This document shows positions 6,720 to 14,625 of a stretch of 17,973 nt of DNA, piece after piece. The DNA lies in contig CAMLNE010000041.1 of assembly GCA_946481265.1 (NCBI GenBank), positions 1 to 17,973 of the forward strand. Direction: 5' to 3'. A program made the translations under genes and the position numbers. The first letter of the stretch is position 1; every line of letters starts with the position of its first letter. The notes beneath the pieces are model-generated. The model did no database searches. It worked only from the letters and a program-made list of their open reading frames with translations, and was not told the DNA's origin. Origin of the DNA: an uncultured Panacagrimonas sp. GTDB taxonomy: Bacteria > Pseudomonadota > Gammaproteobacteria > Nevskiales > Nevskiaceae.

Positions 6720-7568
6720 TCAGCGCCCGATCCGGGCGCCGATCCAGTCCGTGAGGTCCTTGAGCACGATCGCGCGGTCCGCCGGCAGCTCGTTGAAGAT
6801 CTCGTGGTAGAGGCCGTCGTAGACCTTCAGCGTCTTGTCCTTCGAGGTCACGCGTTCGACCACCATCCTGCTGCCGCCGACGCCGGCAAGCTTGTCCTCG
6901 CTGCCGTGCATGGCCAGCAGCGGCAGCTGGATCAGCGACAGCGTGGCAGGCAGGATCTCGACGAACTTCACGATCTCGCCGAGCGTGCGCGCGGGCACCT
7001 TGCCGTGCGCGTTGAGCGGATCCTTCGTGTAGTCCTCGACCACCGCCGGATCGCGCGAGACCAGGCCCGGATCGACCGCGAACAGCCCCGTCCCGGGCGC
7101 CACCGAGGACAGGAACTTCGCGATCGGCTTCATCAGCGGCGGCGCGCCGTCGAGCGCGACCGCCGGCCCCGACAGGATCAGCGCGGACAGCTTCTCCGGG
7201 TTCTTCAGCGCATAGCTCAGCGACAGTGCGCCGCCCATGCTGTGGCCCAGCAGGAAGATCGGCTTGCGCGGCTGTTCGCGACGCGCGATCTCGACCACGT
7301 GATCGACGTCGTCCACCGCGTGCGCGAAGCGGTCGATCAGCGCACGCGGCCCACCGGACTTGCCGTGGCCGCGATGGTCCATGGCGTAGACCGCGCAGTC
7401 CGCGGCGACCAGGGCATCGGCCACGTGTGCATAGCGTCCGCTGTGCTCACCCAGGCCGTGTACCAGCACGACCACCGCCCGCGGCCGGGCCGGAACCCAG
7501 CTCTGCCAGAAGATCTCGACATCCTTGCGACCCTTGAACCGGCCTTCGCATTGTTTCATCTGTGTCAT
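6720..7568 (-). CDS. Alpha/beta hydrolase, monoacylglycerol lipase-like
   Basis: A 282-residue serine hydrolase of the monoacylglycerol lipase/lysophospholipase (Hydrolase_4) type. The oxyanion region HGLGEHSGRY (37-46), nucleophile elbow GHSMGG (Ser110), acid HGSED (Asp225) and catalytic His (YHEIFNE, His255) are in the expected order. DHRGHGKSGG (64-73) is also characteristic of the family. Likely reaction: release of fatty acid from monoacylglycerol or lysophospholipid in the cytoplasm. ATG at 7568 overlaps the WS/DGAT stop in ATGA, so the two are translationally coupled; AAGAAAGG precedes it. A second ATG three codons on is possible. Pairing with an acyltransferase that builds neutral lipid suggests turnover or acyl editing of the same pool, which is inference. 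Confidence 0.93.
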   Translation of the reverse strand: MTQMKQCEGRFKGRKDVEIFWQSWVPARPRAVVVLVHGLGEHSGRYAHVADALVAADCAVYAMDHRGHGKSGGPRALIDRFAHAVDDVDHVVEIARREQPRKPIFLLGHSMGGALSLSYALKNPEKLSALILSGPAVALDGAPPLMKPIAKFLSSVAPGTGLFAVDPGLVSRDPAVVEDYTKDPLNAHGKVPARTLGEIVKFVEILPATLSLIQLPLLAMHGSEDKLAGVGGSRMVVERVTSKDKTLKVYDGLYHEIFNELPADRAIVLKDLTDWIGARIGR

Positions 7569-9031
7569 GCCTTTCTCTTTGTGTCAGGGGCGCGCCTGCC
7601 CAGCGCGATCACTTCGTCCAGACCGGCGCGCAGGCATTCGACCATCAGTTCGGGCTCGGTGACCGCGGCCTGATCGCTGTTGATGCCGATACAGCAGCGT
7701 CCGTTGTGCGACATCATCACGATCATCATCCCGCAGCCCGGCACCGGCGCAAACGGCCAGAACTGCGTGATCTCGGCGCCGGCCATGTACACCGGATACG
7801 GGATGCCGGGCACGTTGCTGATCTGCGCATCCTGCGCCGCGGTGAAGTCGGCGGTCAGCGCGGTGATCGCCGCCAGCGGCAGGCGCGTGACCACCGGCAT
7901 CATGCGAATCATCACGTCGAGCGCCGGCTCCGCGCGCGTGTCCTTCACGAACCTCTGGATATCGCGCACGCGCTCGACCGGATCGGCGATGTCCAGCGGC
8001 GCCGCGTACTGGCTGCCGGCGAACTTGTTGCCTCCCATCGGATCGTTGTCGGTTCGAAGCGAGATGGGGAAGCCGATCGGCATCCTGGACAGCGAGACGC
8101 CCATCTCCTGGTGGTAGCGGCTGAAGCCGCCGATCAGGCCGGCCAGGAAGACATCGTTGAGCGAACCCTGCGCGGCCTTGGCGGCCAGCTTCAGATCGGC
8201 CAGCGGGATCTCGATGCCGTCGAAGCGCCAGGACAGGCTGCGCCGCTTGAACAGGCCGGAACCCTTCACCGGCCGGGTGCCCAGCACGCGTCGCGCCGAG
8301 GAGAGGTAGTCGGCGCCCCTGCGCGCGGCATCCGGGTCGCGGATCCAGCGACCGATCGAGCGGGTCAGCGCGGACACCGTGCCGGCCGCCTCGGACGGCA
8401 GCGCGAACAGGCTGCTGCGCAGCTGCTGCGTGGCCAGTTTCGATGCGGATGGCGCGGGTCGGCCACGCCCTTGGCTGCGTGCCGGCATCGGCCGCCCGCT
8501 CCTTTCACGCTGCTTGCCGAGCACCCGCGTGAGCAGCTGGATGATGCCCAGGCCGTCGGACGTGGCGTGGTGCAGCTTGAGCACGTAGCCCGCGCGACCG
8601 CCTTCGAGCCCCTCGACCAGGGTCGCTTCCCAGGGCGAGCGCGCCTTGTCGAAGGGGGTCATGGCCAGGTTCTGCGCCAGGTCGAACAGCTGGCGTTCGC
8701 TGCCCGGTTCCGGCAGGCGCACGCGCCGCAGGTGATAGTCCAGGTTGAAGTCGGGATCCTCGACCCACACCGGGTTGCCGACGCCGAAGCTCGGATCGAC
8801 CACCCGCTGGCGGAAGCGCGGCACCGCGCGCGTCACCCAGCGGTGACCGGCCTGGACGCGGTCCCAGTCGGGGACACGGTCCAGCACCAGCACCGAGGTG
8901 GTGGTGGAGCGCAGGCGCGGATCGACCTCCGCACGCCACATCACGGCCTCGAACGCGCTCATCTCGGCGGGACCGCCCCAGTCGCGCAGCTCAGTCAATA
9001 AGTCTTCGTTCAGTGGTTCGGTCTTGCTCAT
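7565..9031 (-). CDS. Wax ester synthase/diacylglycerol acyltransferase (WS/DGAT)
   Basis: A 488-residue bifunctional acyltransferase of the WS/DGAT (Tgs) family. It transfers acyl groups from acyl-CoA to diacylglycerol or fatty alcohol to make TAG or wax esters at the membrane or lipid-body surface. The catalytic HHxxxDG motif is intact as HHATSDG (154-160). Other family landmarks are LNDVFLAGL (291-299), PISLRTD (322-328) with GGNKFAG, and SNVPG (405-409). Length is typical (450-500). ATG at 9031 gives a short N-terminal extension before the usual family start (MSAFEAVMW, near residue 24); the ribosome site is weak, so that internal ATG at about 8962 is an alternative. It is preceded by a 231-bp gap holding a long inverted repeat, so it may have its own promoter rather than depend on gpsA transcription. 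Confidence 0.95.
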   Translation of the reverse strand: MSKTEPLNEDLLTELRDWGGPAEMSAFEAVMWRAEVDPRLRSTTTSVLVLDRVPDWDRVQAGHRWVTRAVPRFRQRVVDPSFGVGNPVWVEDPDFNLDYHLRRVRLPEPGSERQLFDLAQNLAMTPFDKARSPWEATLVEGLEGGRAGYVLKLHHATSDGLGIIQLLTRVLGKQRERSGRPMPARSQGRGRPAPSASKLATQQLRSSLFALPSEAAGTVSALTRSIGRWIRDPDAARRGADYLSSARRVLGTRPVKGSGLFKRRSLSWRFDGIEIPLADLKLAAKAAQGSLNDVFLAGLIGGFSRYHQEMGVSLSRMPIGFPISLRTDNDPMGGNKFAGSQYAAPLDIADPVERVRDIQRFVKDTRAEPALDVMIRMMPVVTRLPLAAITALTADFTAAQDAQISNVPGIPYPVYMAGAEITQFWPFAPVPGCGMMIVMMSHNGRCCIGINSDQAAVTEPELMVECLRAGLDEVIALGRRAPDTKRKA

Positions 9032-9058
9032 CTATCCAGTGCTCTTGAAGAACGGCCC

Positions 9059-9226
9059 ACGCAAAGGCGCAAAGGGGAAAAGTTAAGGGCGCAAAGAGGT
9101 TGGAACGCGCTTTCGCAGCTCACTCAGCTCCTGACGGTCATTTCTAGCGTCGACCTTCATGACCTTGCGCTTTGACCATTTCGCTTTTCCTCCGCGTCCT
9201 TTCTTTTCACCTTTGCGCCTTTGCGT
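9059..9226. repeat. 168-bp inverted-repeat element built from CGCAAAGG units
   Basis: The left arm (9059-9082) begins ACGCAAAGGCGCAAAGG and the right arm (9203-9226) ends with its exact reverse complement, CCTTTGCGCCTTTGCGT. Over 24 bases the arms match at 23 positions. A further GCGCAAAG unit occurs at 9089-9096. The middle, about 120 bases, has no coding sequence. No clear target-site duplication flanks it, so a MITE identity is only a suggestion. It fills most of the 231-bp gap between gpsA and the WS/DGAT gene. Confidence 0.6.
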
Positions 9227-9262
9227 TCGCCTGTTGTCTTTCGGGTCCGACGCCGGACTGCC

Positions 9263-10270
9263 TCAGCCCGACTCCTGCTCCGCCCCGGCCGCGAGTCTGC
9301 GCAGCCCGCGGAACGCCTGCATCGCGCCGTGCTCACCCTTCACCACCGCGGCGACCTCGCGCGCGATCGGCATGTCGACGCCGTACTGCGCGGCGAGCTC
9401 CATGACCACGCTGCTGGTCTTGATGCCCTCGGCGACCATGTTCATGGACGCGACGATCTCGGCGGTGGTCTTGCCGGCCGCGAACTGCTCGCCGACCTGG
9501 CGGTTGCGCGACAGCGGGCTCATGCAGGTGGTGAGCAGGTCGCCCAGCCCGGTCAGGCCCGCGAAGGTTTCGGCGCGGCCGCCGAGCGCGACGCCCAGGC
9601 GCGTGATCTCGGCCAGGCCGCGCGTGATGACCATGGCGCGCGTGTTCTCGCCCACGCCCAGTCCCTGCCCCATGCCCGCCGAGATCGCGATCACGTTCTT
9701 CAGCGGTCCGCCGAGTTCCGAGCCGATCACGTCGGTGTTGATGTAGACGCGGAACACCGGGCTCGAGAACAGCGGCTGCAGGGCGCGCGCGATGGTCTCG
9801 TCCGGCATGGCCACGACCGCGGCGGCGGCCATGCCCTGCAGCACTTCGCGTGCGATGTTCGGGCCGGCGAGCAGGCCGGCCGGATGCCCGGGAAGCTCCT
9901 CGTGGATGATCTCGGTCATGCGCCGCTGCGTGCCCTGCTCCAGCCCCTTTGCCAGGCTGATCACCGGAACCCAGGGCCGCAACCGCGGCGAGACCTGGCG
10001 CAGGGTCTCGCGGAAGCTGTGCGAGGGCACGCCCATCACCAGCACGTCGCAGTCGCCCAGCGCCTCGTCGAGATCGTGCGTGGCGCGCAGCTTGCGGTTG
10101 AGCGGCAGGTCCTTCAGGTAGGCGCTGTTGCGATGCTCGCGGTTGATCTCGTCCACGGTCTGGCCGCGGCGCGCCCAGATCAGGGTCTCGGCGTTGCGTG
10201 CGGCGAGCGAGGCCACCGTCGTGCCCCAGGACCCGGCGCCGAGCACGGTGACGCGCATCGGGCGGCTCAT
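9263..10270 (-). CDS. gpsA: Glycerol-3-phosphate dehydrogenase [NAD(P)+]
   Basis: A complete 335-residue GpsA, which reduces dihydroxyacetone phosphate to sn-glycerol-3-phosphate, the backbone for phospholipid and TAG synthesis. The Rossmann motif GAGSWG is at 11-16, LAKGLE at 106-111, [10 protein letters not shown] at 134-143 (the GPxxAxE region), the catalytic Lys191 in GGPLKN, and the C-terminal signature [17 protein letters not shown] at 241-257. Length is normal. ATG at 10270 is preceded by GGAG; a second ATG lies four codons on. It follows the HAD-PlsC gene by 36 bp in the same direction, placing substrate supply and acylation in one operon. A duplicate housekeeping gpsA elsewhere in the genome is possible, which would make this copy specialised. 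Confidence 0.96.
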   Translation of the reverse strand: MSRPMRVTVLGAGSWGTTVASLAARNAETLIWARRGQTVDEINREHRNSAYLKDLPLNRKLRATHDLDEALGDCDVLVMGVPSHSFRETLRQVSPRLRPWVPVISLAKGLEQGTQRRMTEIIHEELPGHPAGLLAGPNIAREVLQGMAAAAVVAMPDETIARALQPLFSSPVFRVYINTDVIGSELGGPLKNVIAISAGMGQGLGVGENTRAMVITRGLAEITRLGVALGGRAETFAGLTGLGDLLTTCMSPLSRNRQVGEQFAAGKTTAEIVASMNMVAEGIKTSSVVMELAAQYGVDMPIAREVAAVVKGEHGAMQAFRGLRRLAAGAEQESG

Positions 10271-10306
10271 GGTCGCGCTCCATCCGCCGATAGGGTTGCG
10301 TGTGTC

Positions 10307-11752
10307 CTAACCATGCGAGCTCTCCGTGGGCCAGTTGTCGAGCGTGTCGATGTACATCTGGCGGACTTCGGCGATCCGCTCGTTGAGCTCGGACAGCTTC
10401 CACTTCGAGACGTCCACCGGCGGCAGCAGCGCCACCTGCACCGTGCCCGGTCGCATGGTCTGGTCGTTGCGGCCCATGATCTCGCCGGCGTTGCGGATCA
10501 CCACCGGCACGATCGGCACACCCGCCTGCATCGCGAGGTGGAACGGGCCCTTCTTGAACGGCCCGATCTTCGGCGTCCAGGAACGCGTGCCTTCCGGCGC
10601 GATGCAGACCGACAGGCCCTTCTTCAGGCGGTCGACCGCGGGCTTGAGCGCGTCCACCGCCTTGCCCGAATCGCTGCGGTCGAGGAACGCGACCTCCGCC
10701 ATCTCCATGAAGCGCCCGAAGCCCGGCACCTTGCGCGCCTCGGCCTTGGCCACGCCGGTGAAGCCGCGGCGCACCAGGTTCATCATCACGAACATGTCGA
10801 ACTTGCTCTGGTGATTGAGCGTGAACACGCAGGGGCGATGCGCCCACAGGTGCTCCTCGCCGACCACCTCGAGCTTGACGCCGAGCACCGCGAAGGCCGC
10901 GTCGCTGGCCATCTGCGTGACCAGGTCCACGGTCTTGCGCGCGTCGCCGGTCGCGCGGTGATAGCCCAGGCCGGCCAGGAAGCTCATGCCCATCGCACCG
11001 TAGGCGCCCACCGTGCGCGCCATTGCGCGCGCCGGGCCGCGCCTGCGCGGATCGAAGCGCAGCACCGGCCACCCGGCCTCGTGCGCGGTGCGCTCGAGCT
11101 GCTCCCGGGGCTGCACCGCGGTGGCCTGGCCCACCGACTGCAGGAAGGCGATGTCCTCGTTGCCGTTGGCGTAGCCGTAGCTGCGGCCGAGATCGAGCTT
11201 GTGTGCCTTGGCGAAGACACGCACCGCGTCGGCCTTGCCCTGTCCCCAGGTCGGCGGGCCGGCCAAGCCGCCGGTGAGCCTGCCGTTGCGGATCTTCACC
11301 GGCGTGGCGATGACGTGCTCGATGCCGTATTCCTCGGCCAGCGGCTCGATCTGGTAGCAGGTGGCCGACGAGGCGATGGCGACCGTGTGGCCCATGCGCT
11401 GGTGCGCACGCACCAGCTTCCAACCCTCGGGAAACAGCGTGGCGCCGACGCTGGCCGACCACAGGCGCTTCCACAGGGCGCGCATCTCGTCTTCGGACTG
11501 CCCGGCCCACTCCAGGATGCCCATGCCGATCACCTCGCCGAACTCGGCGTCGCTGAGATCCTTCTTGCGCGCCAGGGCCAGGGTGTCGAGCAGCTCGCGC
11601 GCGCTCATCTCGCGGCGGCGGATGCGGTCGGTGAAGTACGCGGCCGCGGAGTAACCGTCGATCAGCGTGCCGTCGAAGTCGAAGAAGGCGCCGATCTTCG
11701 GGCCCTTCGGGCCGTCGAGTACGCGGCGCAGGGCGGTGTCGAGCGGCGTCAC
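10307..11752 (-). CDS. plsC: HAD-IB hydrolase fused to PlsC-type acyltransferase
   Basis: A 481-residue two-domain protein. The N-terminal HAD-IB phosphatase-like domain (about 18-225) has motif I DFDGT (25-29), ASSA (127-130), K173 in QGKAD and YANGNED (194-200). The C-terminal 1-acylglycerol-3-phosphate acyltransferase domain (about 295-435) has NHQSKFD (313-319, the NHx4D catalytic motif) and PEGTR (386-390). It should acylate lysophosphatidate to phosphatidate; the HAD domain might act on a phosphorylated lipid, but this is unproven. Its motif IV has Asn196 where the first Asp of DxxxD is expected. This architecture matches the mycobacterial PlsC (Rv2483c) type. The start is GTG at 11752, overlapping the plsB stop in GTGA, which leaves DFDGT at a normal distance from the N-terminus. 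Confidence 0.92.
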   Translation of the reverse strand: MTPLDTALRRVLDGPKGPKIGAFFDFDGTLIDGYSAAAYFTDRIRRREMSARELLDTLALARKKDLSDAEFGEVIGMGILEWAGQSEDEMRALWKRLWSASVGATLFPEGWKLVRAHQRMGHTVAIASSATCYQIEPLAEEYGIEHVIATPVKIRNGRLTGGLAGPPTWGQGKADAVRVFAKAHKLDLGRSYGYANGNEDIAFLQSVGQATAVQPREQLERTAHEAGWPVLRFDPRRRGPARAMARTVGAYGAMGMSFLAGLGYHRATGDARKTVDLVTQMASDAAFAVLGVKLEVVGEEHLWAHRPCVFTLNHQSKFDMFVMMNLVRRGFTGVAKAEARKVPGFGRFMEMAEVAFLDRSDSGKAVDALKPAVDRLKKGLSVCIAPEGTRSWTPKIGPFKKGPFHLAMQAGVPIVPVVIRNAGEIMGRNDQTMRPGTVQVALLPPVDVSKWKLSELNERIAEVRQMYIDTLDNWPTESSHG

Positions 11753-13599
11753 GAGGCCGCTCCGGTCGCACGCCGCGCGCGATCCAGTTCCTCGATCGCC
11801 GCGGTGCTCTGCACGTGTGCCTCCAGTTCCCGCGCGAAGGCCAGGCGGCGCTCGGCCAGGTCCGGCGTTCCGGGCTTGAGCAGTCCGCGGTTGGCGGCCA
11901 GCGACAGCGCGTTGCCGAAGATCTCGCGCGACACGCACTCGGGATTGCGCAGGCGCTGCTGGAGCACGTACTGGCGCCCCACCTTCACGCACTCCTCGGT
12001 GAGCGCCTTCTTGTCGATCGGCTGGTCGGTCGGTTTTGCGGCAAGGCGGTCGGCAACCACGAAATAGGCTTCCAGGAAGGGTGCGAGCACGCGGTGCGCG
12101 ATCAGCACGGGCAGCCCCATCAGGATGTCGCGGCGATCCTTGGCCATGGCGACGCGCTGGCGGAACTTGGGGTCGATCAGGCGCGACTCGGCCTTCTGCT
12201 CCTCGCGGAACGCCGCCTTGTCGCTGAAGAAGAATTCGAACTTGAGCAGGTCGCGCAGCGCAAAGGCCGAGGCCCAGGCGCGTTCCAGCGGCCCCGTGAT
12301 GTCCTCGCGCGTGGCGTCGAGCAGGGCCACCTCGAGGATCGCGCGATTGACGAACCAGTGGATGGCGCTGTTGCGGTAGAACGCGGCCACCGAGTGCTGA
12401 CCGGGCTCGATCTTGAAGACGGTTTCGGTGCCGCCCACATAGCGGCTGGCCACGCCGCTGTTCTCCAGCACCTTGAGCGTCTGGTCCACACCCGGCTCGG
12501 TACGCAGTTCGTCGAGATGCGAGCTGGGCAGGCCGGCGGCCGCCGCGTAGTCGAGCAGCGGGTGCACCTGCTCGTGCACCTCGCGCAAGGTCAGCGCGCG
12601 ATCGCGCACGCCGAGCAGCGCGAAGGTGACCAGCGCCGGCGCGGTCACCGGCGTGCAGCGGTTGATGCGCTGGAACACCTCGAAGGCGATCTTGGCCACG
12701 GTCCACTTGCCGCCGCCGTCGGCGTCGGCTTCGCCCGCGCCGCGCGCCAGCGCCTCCTTCAGCGACAGCGGCTCGCCGAAGCGCACGTAGGCATTGCCGA
12801 TCCACTTCTGCTGCGTGCGCGCGTAGCCGGCCAGCCACAGCAGGTTCTCGGCGGTCTTGGACGCGCCGCCCTCCTCGGCCGCCATCTTGCGCACCTCGTG
12901 CATCTGGTCGTAGGTGGTCGACACCGGCACCAGCAGCATGTCGTCGGCGCCGCCGCTCTCGATGGCCGCCACCAGGTAGCTCAGCAGGCCGTACTTTGGT
13001 GGTCGCAGCTTGCCGGTGCGGCTGCGGCCGCCTTCCATGTACCACTCCAGGTTCAGGCGCTGCGAGGCCAGCCAGGCCAGGTACTCGCGCACGACGAGCT
13101 TGTAGACCTCGTCGTCCTGGAAGCTGCGGCGGATCAGGATGCCGCCGGAGCGGCGGATGATCGTGCCCAGCGGCCAGAAGCCGAGGTTGTTGCCGCCCAG
13201 GATGTGGTTTCGCTTCAGGCCGTGGTCGCGCAGCAGGCGCGACAGGATGAAGGGGTCGGCATAGGAGCGATGCGTGGGCAGGTAGACCAGCGCGTGCTTC
13301 TGGTTGAGCGTGCGGAGTCGCGCCAGGGCCTCCGCGTCGGCGTCGACGGTCCAGGCGCGCGTGTGCAGCGGGCCCAGGCCGTAGTCGAAGGCCGCGCCAA
13401 AGGCCGGGCTCTGCACCGTGACGATCTCCTCGAGGCCGCGCAGCGCCTCGGCTGCGACGTCCTCGATGCTGCGGTTCAGGGTGGGGGCCAGCTTCGCCAC
13501 CTGCTCCTGGAAGCGCGCGGTGCGCGCCACGCTGCGCGCCACCTGGCGCCGCTGCAGCAGGGTGGCGGCCACCATCGGATTGAGCGATCCGATGTTCAT
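11749..13599 (-). CDS. plsB: Glycerol-3-phosphate acyltransferase, PlsB type
   Basis: A 616-residue acyltransferase that acylates sn-glycerol-3-phosphate at position 1 to give lysophosphatidate. The four GPAT blocks are visible: THRSYADPF (109-117, catalytic HX4D with His110 and Asp115), GGILIRRSF (152-160), MEGGRSRTGK (188-197) and VPVSTTYD (224-231). A long C-terminal half follows, as in PlsB proteins. It is shorter than E. coli PlsB (about 807 residues), mostly through a shorter N-terminus. ATG at 13599 overlaps the stop of the preceding hydrolase in ATGA. Upstream in-frame sequence lies within that hydrolase gene and is not PlsB-like. The stop overlaps the GTG of the HAD-PlsC fusion, so these three genes are translationally chained. 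Confidence 0.94.
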   Translation of the reverse strand: MNIGSLNPMVAATLLQRRQVARSVARTARFQEQVAKLAPTLNRSIEDVAAEALRGLEEIVTVQSPAFGAAFDYGLGPLHTRAWTVDADAEALARLRTLNQKHALVYLPTHRSYADPFILSRLLRDHGLKRNHILGGNNLGFWPLGTIIRRSGGILIRRSFQDDEVYKLVVREYLAWLASQRLNLEWYMEGGRSRTGKLRPPKYGLLSYLVAAIESGGADDMLLVPVSTTYDQMHEVRKMAAEEGGASKTAENLLWLAGYARTQQKWIGNAYVRFGEPLSLKEALARGAGEADADGGGKWTVAKIAFEVFQRINRCTPVTAPALVTFALLGVRDRALTLREVHEQVHPLLDYAAAAGLPSSHLDELRTEPGVDQTLKVLENSGVASRYVGGTETVFKIEPGQHSVAAFYRNSAIHWFVNRAILEVALLDATREDITGPLERAWASAFALRDLLKFEFFFSDKAAFREEQKAESRLIDPKFRQRVAMAKDRRDILMGLPVLIAHRVLAPFLEAYFVVADRLAAKPTDQPIDKKALTEECVKVGRQYVLQQRLRNPECVSREIFGNALSLAANRGLLKPGTPDLAERRLAFARELEAHVQSTAAIEELDRARRATGAAS

Positions 13600-14465
13600 G
13601 CGGCGACCGGGCGCGGCCCGTCCTGCTGCGCTTCGTCGCGCTCCGCCCTGGCCGTCACCTCGAGGATCTGCGCGACGACCTGCGCGGGCTCGTCGTACAT
13701 CGGCACGTGGCCGGCGCCGTTGACGATGGTTTTCTCGGCGCCGTCGATGCTGTTCATGATGTGCTCGCCGAAGGTCTCGAAGGGAATCACGCGGTCGTGC
13801 TCGGACCAGGCGATGCGGATCGGGACGCGCGCCGGGCCGATCGGATCCACCGGGCCGTCGCGGCCCATCGTGCGCAGCAGGCCCAGGAAGGCCCGGCACT
13901 TCGTCATCGCGCGCAGCGAGTAGCGGAATTCGTCGGCCGGCACACGGTCGCCGTGCTCCATCGTCTCCTTGCCCAGCAGCTTGCGGAAGCCGGCGAAGCG
14001 CAGGAACGGCGAGGCCAGGAACAGGATGATCGGCATCAGCGCGAAGAAGATGCGAAAGCGCCGGCGCAGCCGCGCGAACGCATCCAGCCGCGACCAGCCG
14101 CCCGCCGGCGACAGCGCCGTGACCGAGCGCGCGAAGCCACGCCGCGCCAGTTCCAGGGAAAGCCATCCGCCCAGGGAATTGCCGGCGACGTGCGCGGAGG
14201 TGAAGCCGCGCTGCTCCATCATCCGGATGACCTGGTCGGCCAGGCCGCCGACCGTCGCGTCGCCGGGCGCCGTGCAGTCGGGACCGTCGCAGTGCCCGGG
14301 CAGGGTCAGCGCGATCACGCGGTGATGTGCCTCCAGGGGCTTGAGCACCGGCTTCCACATGTGCCAGCTGCCACCGATGCCATGCAGCAGCAGCAGCGGG
14401 GTGCCGCTTCCGCCCTCGTAGGCCTGATCCGGGACGGGCGCTCCGCCCGGGTTCTGTGCGCTCAT
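13596..14465 (-). CDS. Alpha/beta hydrolase, first gene of the lipid operon
   Basis: A 289-residue alpha/beta hydrolase. The oxyanion segment LLLLHGIGGSWHMW (24-37), nucleophile elbow GNSLGG (Ser97), acid SEHDRVIP (Asp224) and GAGHVPMYDEP (His253) form a complete triad. A lid region around 137-165 (RIFFALMPIILFLASPFLRF) is strongly hydrophobic and could contact membrane or bulky lipid. ATG at 14465 follows a GGGGAG ribosome site; the longer open frame upstream (to 14657) runs into the promoter region and looks non-protein. Its stop overlaps the plsB ATG. Co-translation with plsB suggests an esterase or thioesterase role on acyl substrates, but the family is too broad to name one. Confidence 0.92.
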   Translation of the reverse strand: MSAQNPGGAPVPDQAYEGGSGTPLLLLHGIGGSWHMWKPVLKPLEAHHRVIALTLPGHCDGPDCTAPGDATVGGLADQVIRMMEQRGFTSAHVAGNSLGGWLSLELARRGFARSVTALSPAGGWSRLDAFARLRRRFRIFFALMPIILFLASPFLRFAGFRKLLGKETMEHGDRVPADEFRYSLRAMTKCRAFLGLLRTMGRDGPVDPIGPARVPIRIAWSEHDRVIPFETFGEHIMNSIDGAEKTIVNGAGHVPMYDEPAQVVAQILEVTARAERDEAQQDGPRPVAA

Positions 14466-14603
14466 TCGTTCTCCCCGCTGGCAGGTCGGCGAACGGCCGT
14501 CCCGCCCTGTTGATCGTGTGCGCCAGATTAGCCTGCCGGGCCGCCTTCGAACCCCCGCGCTGCCCGGATGCACGGGCGGGCTTTGCGGCCGCGGTCCGGC
14601 AAT

Positions 14604-14625
14604 AGTAGTATGGGCCCATACTACT
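14604..14625. promoter_or_regulatory. Perfect 22-bp palindrome, putative operator copy 3 of 3
   Basis: Every base of this 22-bp stretch pairs with its mirror position (half-site AGTAGTATGGG). The core GTATGGGCCCATAC at 14608-14621 matches the operator pattern seen upstream of the ALDH and SDR/AttH genes. It lies about 72 bp upstream of the TTG of the BadH-like SDR and about 150 bp from the divergent hydrolase start, so it most likely controls the SDR. With no loop it is a better protein-binding site than a terminator. Confidence 0.65.

Noticed and set aside
9059..9226. Inverted repeat as a definite insertion element
   Set aside because: No transposase and no convincing target-site duplication (flanks GGCCC and TCGCC differ), so it is kept only as an inverted repeat.
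9221..12067. Very long + strand open frame (over 900 codons) opposite gpsA and the HAD-PlsC gene
   Set aside because: High-GC coding DNA leaves antisense frames free of stops. The translation is His/Arg/Ala-rich and low in complexity, while the opposite strand has clear catalytic motifs throughout.
11815..13923. Long + strand open frame (about 700 codons) opposite plsB
   Set aside because: Same antisense artefact; the plsB frame holds all four acyltransferase blocks.
14604..14625. The 22-bp palindrome as a transcription terminator
   Set aside because: It has no loop and no T-run, and lies upstream of both divergent genes, so an operator is the better reading.
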